From: Flavobacteriales bacterium
Lineage (GTDB): Bacteria > Bacteroidota > Bacteroidia > Flavobacteriales > JADGDT01
Direction of reading: 5' to 3'
Assembly (NCBI GenBank): GCA_023145275.1
Contig: JAGLEB010000026.1
Location: 1 to 23,960 of the forward strand
Length of the DNA: 23,960 nucleotides
Part shown: in pieces, positions 13,725-20,837 of the stretch
How the letters are laid out: each line of letters starts with the position of its first letter
Numbering within the stretch: the first letter of the stretch is position 1
Program-made: the position numbers and the translations under genes
The notes under the pieces: generated by a model
What the model was told of the DNA's origin: nothing
Seen by the model: only the letters and a program-made list of their open reading frames with translations
Database searches by the model: none

Positions 13725-16700
13725 ATGGCATTGAGAAATAAAGATAATAAACCTCAAAGTAGGTTTAACAAAATCACAATTAGTTTAGCTTCTCCAGAGT
13801 CTTTGTTGGAGCAGTCTAGAGGTGAGGTGTTAAAACCAGAAACTATTAACTATCGTACTCACAAACCTGAGCGTGACGGGCTTTTTTGTGAGCGTATTTT
13901 TGGTCCTGTAAAGGATTATGAGTGTGCTTGTGGGAAATATAAACGTATTCGTTATAAGGGAATTGTTTGTGATAGATGTGGGGTAGAGGTAACAGAGAAG
14001 AAGGTAAGACGTGATCGTGTAGGTCATATAAACCTTGTTGTTCCTGTTGCTCATATTTGGTATTTCAGATCTTTACCAAATAAGATTGGATACCTTTTAG
14101 GTTTACCTTCAAAAAAGCTTGATATGATTATTTACTACGAGAGATACGTAGTAATTCAACCAGGTATCGCTTTAAATGCTGAAGGAGAACCATTGCAGAG
14201 ATTAGATTATCTTACAGAGGAGGAGTTTTTAGATATTGAAGACGCCCTTCCAGACGATAACTATTATATGGAAGAGGATAATCCTGATAAATTCATTGCT
14301 AAGATGGGAGCTGAAGCTCTTATTGAATTGCTTAAAAGAATTAATCTTGATGAGTTGTCTTTCCAATTGCGTGATAAAGCGTTTAACGAAACTTCAAAGC
14401 AGCGTAAAGCTGAGGCTCTTAAAAGACTACAAGTTGTTGAGTCTTTAAGAGATGCGAATACTCGTATCGAAAACCGTCCAGAGTGGATGATTATGAAGGT
14501 AGTTCCGGTAATTCCACCAGAATTGCGTCCATTAGTTCCTTTAGATGGTGGTCGTTTTGCAACATCAGATTTAAATGATCTTTACCGTCGTGTTATTATT
14601 AGAAATAATAGACTAAAAAGATTAATTGAAATCAAAGCTCCAGAAGTTATTTTACGTAATGAGAAACGTATGCTTCAAGAGTCCGTAGATTCATTATTCG
14701 ATAATACTCGTAAGGCATCAGCTGTGAAAACTGAAGCTAACAGAGCGTTGAAATCACTTTCAGATTCGTTGAAAGGTAAGCAAGGACGTTTCCGTCAAAA
14801 CTTACTTGGTAAACGTGTTGATTACTCTGCTCGTTCGGTAATTATCGTTGGACCTGAATTAAAATTATCAGAATGTGGTATTCCTAAAGGAATGGCTGCA
14901 GAATTATATAAGCCATTTATTATTCGTAAGCTTATTGAGCGTGGTATCGTTAAGACGGTGAAATCTGCTAAGAGAATAATAGATAAGCGTGAACCAATTG
15001 TTTGGGATATTCTTGAGAATGTATTGAAAGGACACCCTGTATTGCTTAACCGTGCTCCAACTTTGCACCGTCTAGGTATTCAGGCTTTCCAACCAAAACT
15101 TATCGAAGGAAAAGCTATCCAATTACACCCACTAGCGTGTACGGCCTTCAACGCCGATTTTGATGGTGACCAGATGGCAGTTCACTTGCCATTAGGACCA
15201 GAAGCAATTTTGGAAGCTCAAATGTTGATGCTTGGTTCTCATAATATACTTAACCCTGCGAATGGTGCGCCAATTACGGTTCCATCTCAGGATATGGTAT
15301 TGGGTCTTTATTATATGACCAAAGTTCGTAAAACTACGGCTACTTATAAAGTAAAAGGTGAAGGTCTTACTTTCTATTCGGAAGAAGATGTGAACATTGC
15401 TTTTAATGAAGGAGTTGTTGAACTTAATGCACCTATTAAAGTTAAGTTAGATGTTTACGAAAATGGAGAAGTAGTAAACAAAATGATTGAAACGTCTGTT
15501 GGACGTGTGCTATTTAATGAGAAAGTTCCTTTAAAGGCTGGATATGTTAATGATGTAATGACTAAGAAAGCATTGCGTGATGTGATTATGCAAGTTCTTA
15601 AAGTTACTGATGTACCTACAACTGCTGATTTCCTTGATGATATTAAGAATCTTGGATATGCAAATGCCTTTACTGGTGGTTTGTCATTTAGTTTAGGTGA
15701 TATCATTATTCCTAAGGAAAAGGATAAAATGGTTGTTGATGCTAATGCAACTGTTGATGGTATCTTAGGTAACTATAACATGGGACTTATTACCAATAAT
15801 GAACGTTACAATCAAGTAATTGATGTATGGACTTCTACAAATGCAGAATTGACTGAATTGGCAATGAAACGTTTGACGGAAGATAATGATGGATTCAACT
15901 CAGTATTTATGATGCTTGATTCTGGAGCCCGTGGATCTAAAGAGCAGATTCGTCAGCTTTCTGGAATGCGTGGATTGATGGCTAAGCCTCAAAAATCTGG
16001 AGCTTCAGGACAAGAGATTATTGAGAATCCTATTACAGCAAACTTTAAAGAAGGTCTTTCGATTCTTGAGTACTTTATTTCTACTCACGGTGCTCGTAAA
16101 GGTCTTGCCGATACAGCCTTGAAAACTGCCGATGCTGGTTACTTAACACGTCGTTTAGTTGATGTTTCTCAAGATGTAATTGTTAGAGAAGTTGACTGTG
16201 GTACTTTAAGAGGAGTAGAAGTTTCTCCACTTAAGAAGAATGATGAGATTGTTGAGTCTTTATCAGAACGTATATTAGGTCGTGTATCATTGCATGATGT
16301 TACAAATCCTCTTGATGAAGAATTGTTAGTTTCTGCAGGTGAGCAAATCACTGAAGTAATTGCTGATAAAATTCAAAATTCTCCAATTGAGATGGTCGAA
16401 GTTCGTTCGCCATTGACATGTGAGGCTAAGAAGGGTATTTGTGCTAAGTGTTATGGACGTAATCTTGCTACTGGTAAGATGGTTCAAAAAGGTGAATCTG
16501 TTGGAGTTATTGCAGCTCAATCTATTGGAGAGCCTGGTACGCAGCTTACTCTTCGTACTTTCCACCAGGGGGGTACTGCAAGTAACGTACAAGATGAATC
16601 TAAATTAACAGCTAAGTTTTCTGGTAAATTAGATACTGGAGATGTAAGAACTGTTGAAGGAGAGGATCTAGATGGAAATCCTGCTAAGGTTATTATTTCG

Positions 16701-18017
16701 CGTACTGCTGAAATGAAGTTGATTGACATTGATAGTGGTTTAGTTCTTATGACTTCTAACCTTCCTTATGGAGCAACATTATTCCATAAGAATGGCGATA
16801 AGCTTGAACAGGGAGCTGTAATTTGTCAATGGGATCCTTATAATGCAGTAATTATTGCTGAAACTTCTGGAGATATTTCTTATGAGAATATAACTCAAGG
16901 TATTACTTTCCAAGTTGAAGTTGATGAGCAAACTGGATTTCAAGAGAAAGTAATTTCTGAGACTAGAAATAAAAAACTTATTCCAACTATTACTATTACC
17001 GATAAGGGTGGTGATGTGTTGAAATCATATAACTTACCTGTTGGTGCTCGTATCATCGCTGATGATGGAGAAAAGATAACAGCAGGAAAGATTCTTGTTA
17101 AGATTCCTAGAAAATCAGCTAAGTCTGGTGATATTACCGGAGGTCTTCCACGTGTAACGGAATTATTCGAAGCTCGTAACCCTTCCAATCCTGCAGTTGT
17201 ATCTGAGATTGATGGTATTGTTTCTTATGGTAAGATTAAGCGTGGAAATCGTGAAATTATTATTGAAACAAAAACAGGAGATATTAAGAAGTACCTAGTT
17301 AAGCTTTCTAACCAAATTTTGGTGCAAGAAAATGACTATGTAAAAGCTGGTATGTCTTTATCTGATGGTGCTATAACACCAATCGATATTTTAAGAATTC
17401 AAGGTCCATCTGCTGTACAGCAGTATTTGGTAAATGAAGTTCAAGAAGTTTATCGCTTACAAGGTGTGAAGATTAATGACAAACACTTTGAGGTTGTTAT
17501 TCGTCAGATGATGAGAAAAGTTAGAATTATCGAGCAAGGTGATACTATTTTCTTAGAGGCTCAATTAGCTCATAAAAATGACTTTATTGAAGTAAATGAT
17601 GAGATTTATGGAAAGAAAGTTGTTGAGGAAATAGGTGATTCTGAAAACTTAAAAACAGGTCAGATTATTACTGCTCGTGAGTTACGTGAAGAAAATTCAA
17701 TTCTTCGTAGATCTGATAAGCAAATAGTTACTGTTAGAGAGGCTGTTCCTGCTACTGCAGAGCCAGTACTTCAAGGAATTACTAGAGCATCTCTTCAAAC
17801 TAAGTCGTTTATCTCAGCTGCATCGTTCCAGGAAACTACAAAAGTACTGAATGAAGCTGCCGTAAATGGTAAAGAGGATAGATTGATGGGACTTAAAGAA
17901 AATGTAATTGTAGGTAAAAAGATCCCTGCAGGTACTGGACTTAGAGAATACGATGAAATAATTGTAGGATCAAAAGACGAGTATGATGCAATGATTATGG
18001 CTAAAGGAGGACTATAG
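13725..18017 (+). CDS. rpoC: RNA polymerase beta prime subunit
   Basis: This 1430-residue subunit carries the active-site Mg. NADFDGDQMAVHLPL begins at residue 476, with catalytic Asp478, 480 and 482. The first zinc site has Cys67, 69, 82 and 85 (CACGKYKR...CDRCG). The second has Cys825, 899, 906 and 909. The bridge helix and trigger loop lie around 920-960 (GVIAAQSIGEPGTQLTLRTF). The C terminus is typical of the phylum. The ATG at 13725 starts MALRNKDNKPQ. It is 72 bases after rpoB and four bases before the DUF3467 gene, with which it is certainly co-transcribed. Confidence 0.98.
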   Translation: MALRNKDNKPQSRFNKITISLASPESLLEQSRGEVLKPETINYRTHKPERDGLFCERIFGPVKDYECACGKYKRIRYKGIVCDRCGVEVTEKKVRRDRVGHINLVVPVAHIWYFRSLPNKIGYLLGLPSKKLDMIIYYERYVVIQPGIALNAEGEPLQRLDYLTEEEFLDIEDALPDDNYYMEEDNPDKFIAKMGAEALIELLKRINLDELSFQLRDKAFNETSKQRKAEALKRLQVVESLRDANTRIENRPEWMIMKVVPVIPPELRPLVPLDGGRFATSDLNDLYRRVIIRNNRLKRLIEIKAPEVILRNEKRMLQESVDSLFDNTRKASAVKTEANRALKSLSDSLKGKQGRFRQNLLGKRVDYSARSVIIVGPELKLSECGIPKGMAAELYKPFIIRKLIERGIVKTVKSAKRIIDKREPIVWDILENVLKGHPVLLNRAPTLHRLGIQAFQPKLIEGKAIQLHPLACTAFNADFDGDQMAVHLPLGPEAILEAQMLMLGSHNILNPANGAPITVPSQDMVLGLYYMTKVRKTTATYKVKGEGLTFYSEEDVNIAFNEGVVELNAPIKVKLDVYENGEVVNKMIETSVGRVLFNEKVPLKAGYVNDVMTKKALRDVIMQVLKVTDVPTTADFLDDIKNLGYANAFTGGLSFSLGDIIIPKEKDKMVVDANATVDGILGNYNMGLITNNERYNQVIDVWTSTNAELTELAMKRLTEDNDGFNSVFMMLDSGARGSKEQIRQLSGMRGLMAKPQKSGASGQEIIENPITANFKEGLSILEYFISTHGARKGLADTALKTADAGYLTRRLVDVSQDVIVREVDCGTLRGVEVSPLKKNDEIVESLSERILGRVSLHDVTNPLDEELLVSAGEQITEVIADKIQNSPIEMVEVRSPLTCEAKKGICAKCYGRNLATGKMVQKGESVGVIAAQSIGEPGTQLTLRTFHQGGTASNVQDESKLTAKFSGKLDTGDVRTVEGEDLDGNPAKVIISRTAEMKLIDIDSGLVLMTSNLPYGATLFHKNGDKLEQGAVICQWDPYNAVIIAETSGDISYENITQGITFQVEVDEQTGFQEKVISETRNKKLIPTITITDKGGDVLKSYNLPVGARIIADDGEKITAGKILVKIPRKSAKSGDITGGLPRVTELFEARNPSNPAVVSEIDGIVSYGKIKRGNREIIIETKTGDIKKYLVKLSNQILVQENDYVKAGMSLSDGAITPIDILRIQGPSAVQQYLVNEVQEVYRLQGVKINDKHFEVVIRQMMRKVRIIEQGDTIFLEAQLAHKNDFIEVNDEIYGKKVVEEIGDSENLKTGQIITARELREENSILRRSDKQIVTVREAVPATAEPVLQGITRASLQTKSFISAASFQETTKVLNEAAVNGKEDRLMGLKENVIVGKKIPAGTGLREYDEIIVGSKDEYDAMIMAKGGL

Positions 18018-18021
18018 CAAA

Positions 18022-18333
18022 ATGAGTGATCAAAAAACCAAAGAAGGTCAACTAAATATTGAGTTGAGTGAGGAAGTAGCAGATGGAACTTATTCTAATC
18101 TTGCAATTATTAATCACTCAGTATCCGAATTTGTTGTTGATTTTATTAATGTGATGCCTGGAGTGCCAAAGGCAAAAGTTAAATCTAGAATAGTTTTAAC
18201 ACCTCAGCACGCAAAACGTCTTATGAAAGCTTTGGCTGACAATTTAGCTCGTTTTGAAAAAGCTCACGGAGAGATCAAAGATTACGAACAAGCTCCAGTG
18301 CCGATGAATTTCGGACCTACCGGACAAGCATAA
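18022..18333 (+). CDS. DUF3467 protein in the rpoBC operon
   Basis: This 103-residue acidic, soluble protein starts four bases after the rpoC stop. The pattern LNIELSEEVADGTYSNLAIINHSVSEFVVDFINVMPG followed by KAKVKSRIVLTPQHAKRLMKALADNLARFEKAHG is that of the DUF3467 family, found widely in Bacteroidota in my recollection; its biochemical role is not established. The HAKRLMKALADNLARFE stretch is a probable amphipathic helix. The last 15 residues (PVPMNFGPTGQA) look disordered. There is no signal peptide or membrane segment. The spacing suggests dosage linked to RNA polymerase, but a physical link is only inference. It is followed by a strong terminator. Confidence 0.88.
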   Translation: MSDQKTKEGQLNIELSEEVADGTYSNLAIINHSVSEFVVDFINVMPGVPKAKVKSRIVLTPQHAKRLMKALADNLARFEKAHGEIKDYEQAPVPMNFGPTGQA

Positions 18334-18343
18334 AAATTATTAT

Positions 18344-18375
18344 AATCCCGAACGAGAAATTGTTCGGGATTTTTT
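18344..18375 (+). terminator. Terminator of the rpoBC operon
   Basis: AATCCCGAAC (18344-18353) pairs perfectly with GTTCGGGATT (18362-18371) around an 8-base loop, with T residues to 18375 and a further T-rich stretch. It lies ten bases after the DUF3467 stop and closes the large operon. Confidence 0.93.
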
Positions 18376-18429
18376 ATTTTCAATAAGTAATTTTTTTGAG
18401 CTCCAAGTGATGCCTAACTTTATAGAATA

Positions 18430-18456
18430 AAAAATCCTGCTCATGGCAGGATTTTT
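18430..18456. terminator. Bidirectional terminator between convergent genes
   Basis: AAAAATCCTGC (18430-18440) pairs perfectly with GCAGGATTTTT (18446-18456) around a 5-base loop. A/T tracts flank both sides, so it can stop transcription from either direction. It is the terminator for ilvE on the minus strand (45 bases after its stop) and a backup for the rpoC operon. Confidence 0.88.
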
Positions 18457-18500
18457 AGTTTATTGTTAAAATTGTTGTGATAGCATTAGCTTCTAAATAC

Positions 18501-19550
18501 TTAAAAAGTAACTTGCTTTGTCCATCCAAATTTGTCTTCTCCAGCCTTAGTTTGTATCTCTACCATCTTCGCTTTAAGCATTTCCGAATATCTATTTTCC
18601 TTTTGAGACATCTCCATTAGCATATCTTTATGACCAATAGCATATATAGGGCTGATAACTGCTGCAGTACCGCATCCAAAAGCTTCTTTTAATTCGCCTT
18701 TAGCGCTAGCATCAAGTAATTCCTGTACTTTTATCGGTCTAACTTCTACTTCAATATTTTCTGAACGAGCAATTTCAATTAAACTCTTACGAGTAATACC
18801 ATCAAGAATACGTTCAGATGTTGGTGCTGTGACTATCTTGTCTCCAATGCGAAACATTAAATTCATTACACCAGCTTCCTCAACAAATGTATGTGTAGCA
18901 TCATCAGTCCAAATAACTTGATCAAATCCCTCTTCCTTAGCTAGTCTAGCAGGGTAGAACGATCCAGCATAGTTTCCTCCAGCTTTTGCAAATCCAACTC
19001 CTCCATTGGCAGCTCTTGAAAATTTATCAGCAATTTTTAATTTTACATCATTAGAAAAATATGCTCCTACAGGCGATAATAAAATCATAAACTTAAACTC
19101 TGTAGATGAGGATGCAACAATAGTTTCTTCACTTGCAAAAATGAATGGACGTATGTAAAGAGATCTCCCTTTTCCTTTAGGTACCCAATCTGAGTCAATT
19201 TTCAATAATTCAAATAAACCCTCATTGAATATTTCTGCAGGAACACCCTGCATGTCTAATCTTTCAGCAGAAATATTTAAACGTTTTTGATTTTCATCAG
19301 GACGAAATAGCCAAACCTTGTCATTCTCATCCTTATAAGCTTTCATCCCTTCAAATACGGATTGTCCGTAGTGTAGAACTTTAGCTCCTGGCGACATCAC
19401 TAATGGCTCATAAGGCGTAATACGCGCGTCATTCCATTTTCCATCTTTATAATCAGCAACAAACATATGGTCAGTAAAGTTTGCTCCAAATGATAGATTA
19501 TCAAAATCTACTTCTGATAGTCTCGACTTACTTGCTTTTGTAATTTGCAT
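18501..19550 (-). CDS. ilvE: Branched-chain amino acid aminotransferase
   Basis: This fold-type IV PLP enzyme interconverts leucine, isoleucine and valine with their 2-oxo acids using glutamate/2-oxoglutarate. With the ATG at 19550 (MQITKASKSRLSEVDF) it has 349 residues. This start is preferred because homologues I recall begin at this point; an ATG at 19586 would add 12 residues and cannot be excluded. The PLP lysine is Lys189 in GFAKAGGNYAGS. GQSVFEGMKAY, RPFIF and the cofactor-phosphate segment LDGITRKSLIEIA are present. It resembles the eukaryote-like (BCAT2-type) subgroup rather than the shorter E. coli IlvE. It is transcribed alone, convergent with the rpoBC operon, with a terminator at 18430-18456. 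Confidence 0.95.
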   Translation of the reverse strand: MQITKASKSRLSEVDFDNLSFGANFTDHMFVADYKDGKWNDARITPYEPLVMSPGAKVLHYGQSVFEGMKAYKDENDKVWLFRPDENQKRLNISAERLDMQGVPAEIFNEGLFELLKIDSDWVPKGKGRSLYIRPFIFASEETIVASSSTEFKFMILLSPVGAYFSNDVKLKIADKFSRAANGGVGFAKAGGNYAGSFYPARLAKEEGFDQVIWTDDATHTFVEEAGVMNLMFRIGDKIVTAPTSERILDGITRKSLIEIARSENIEVEVRPIKVQELLDASAKGELKEAFGCGTAAVISPIYAIGHKDMLMEMSQKENRYSEMLKAKMVEIQTKAGEDKFGWTKQVTF

Positions 19551-19961
19551 TTCAATTAATTTTCTATGAATAAACTTAGTTGTCATTCAGAAAGAAATAT
19601 TGTGGTTTTTTATAGAATAACTTACAGACTATAATAAATACTCGTTTTCTTTGACTAGACAAAAATATATAAAATATTCTGTAGTTTTACTGATTTGCAT
19701 CATTAAAAGCTGAAATCATCTTATCGTAAACTATTAGCGTATATTTGATTAAATTTGTTATTTATTAATTTAATTTATACAAATATTTCTAGTTATAATA
19801 TCAAACTCTTGGATAATTCGCATTTCATTTAATTGATTTGTGACTATGAAATATATTGAATTTTGTTGTTATTATATATTTCCTTGGTTTTTAGTTCATC
19901 TATTGCTTCATTAAAAGATGTTATATACAATAAAATAGTATTTTGATTATTAGATTATTAT
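19551..19961. other. Divergent intergenic region ilvE / mnmD
   Basis: These 411 AT-rich bases must hold promoters for two divergent genes. On the minus strand, TATTTTTG at 19660-19667 (read in reverse complement) matches TAnnTTTG, but it lacks a TTG at the right distance. On the plus strand, TTG (19809-19811) and the imperfect TTGATTTG (19833-19840) are a poor pair. TGATTT (19691-19696) and AAATCA (19713-19718) can form a hairpin. A 22-codon frame (19846-19914) is discussed as a finding; no other gene is seen. Confidence 0.5.
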
Positions 19962-20627
19962 ATGAAAAGAGAAATTGTTAAAACGGCCGACGGGTCACAT
20001 ACAATATCAGTTCCAGAGTTAGACGAACATTATCATTCAGTTAATGGGGCTATAGCTGAAGCCTATCATGTATATATTGAAGCTGGACTAAAAAGCGTTG
20101 AATGTGAAGAAGTTGCTATTTTAGAAATTGGATTAGGTACAGGTTTAAACGCTATAATTACTTTGATTGAGTCTGAAAAACTTAGTAAAACAATTTATTA
20201 TCAGGGTGTAGAAGCCTACCCCGTACTAAAAGAGGAGTATGAATTACTAAATTATGTAGATCAACTTGATGCAAACCCTTATGTTAAAGAATTTGAATTA
20301 TTGCATACATCTAAGTGGGATGAGAGAATTAATATTACAAAAACTTTTGCCTTAAGAAAACAGAATAAGAGTTTTTTAGAGATTGAGGATGAAGATTGTT
20401 TCGATCTTATTTATTTTGATGCATTTGGGCCAGATGTACAGCCCAATTTGTGGACTGAAGAAGTTTTTAAAAAGATGTATAAAGCGCTAAAAGTAGGAGG
20501 TGTACTTGTTACTTACAGTTCAAAGGGTATTGTGAAACGTGCTCTTAGAAGTGTTGGATTCACTGTGAAAAGGCTTGAGGGGCCTAAAGGGAAAAGGCAT
20601 ATGCTTAGAGCCGTAAAAATGTTATAG
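19962..20627 (+). CDS. mnmD: tRNA mnm5s2U34 methyltransferase, stand-alone MnmD
   Basis: This 221-residue SAM-dependent methyltransferase corresponds to the N-terminal (MnmC2, DUF752) half of E. coli MnmC. It would methylate 5-aminomethyl-2-thiouridine at wobble position 34 of tRNAs for Lys, Glu and Gln. The motifs are GSHTI (11-15), YHSVNGAIAEAYHVYIEAGL (24-43), the SAM loop ILEIGLGTGLNA (53-64), YFDAFGPDVQPNLW (151-164, with the catalytic-site aspartates) and the C-terminal GPKGKRHMLRA (207-217). The FAD oxidase half is absent, as in other stand-alone versions where the substrate comes directly from MnmEG. The ATG at 19962 gives the usual start before TADGSHT. It is isolated between divergent ilvE and convergent amylase. 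Confidence 0.9.
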   Translation: MKREIVKTADGSHTISVPELDEHYHSVNGAIAEAYHVYIEAGLKSVECEEVAILEIGLGTGLNAIITLIESEKLSKTIYYQGVEAYPVLKEEYELLNYVDQLDANPYVKEFELLHTSKWDERINITKTFALRKQNKSFLEIEDEDCFDLIYFDAFGPDVQPNLWTEEVFKKMYKALKVGGVLVTYSSKGIVKRALRSVGFTVKRLEGPKGKRHMLRAVKML

Positions 20628-20629
20628 GG

Positions 20630-20686
20630 TGCCTCTAAAAACTACTTATGAAATATCTGCATTATATTTATTTCAGATACGAGGCA
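20630..20686 (+). other. Nested hairpin after mnmD
   Basis: TGCCTC (20630-20635) pairs with GAGGCA (20681-20686). Inside, TATCTG (20654-20659) pairs with CAGATA (20674-20679), one base from the outer right arm. No T-run follows, so this is not a typical terminator. The following 110 bases have no gene. The segment may be the worn end of a small mobile or repeat element, but no matching second end was found in the window. Confidence 0.4.
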
Positions 20687-20798
20687 TTAATACCGGAGTT
20701 TTACTGGGCTAAATGAGAATTTCAGTAACGAAGTAGATGATAAAAAGACTTTATGAAGAATCAATATTGAGTTATTATAGGTTCTCTGTAGTATAAAA

Positions 20799-20827
20799 TC
20801 GGTGCGTGACTCAAAGTCACACACCGA
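20799..20827 (-). terminator. Terminator of the amylase gene
   Basis: On the minus strand TCGGTGTGTGAC pairs over 12 positions with GTCACGCACCGA around a TTTGA loop, followed by TTTTAT. On the plus strand the same stem has a C-A mismatch (20805 and 20821) where the minus strand has a T-G pair, so its working direction is minus. It lies ten bases after the amylase stop. Confidence 0.88.
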
Positions 20828-20837
20828 ATGATTAATT

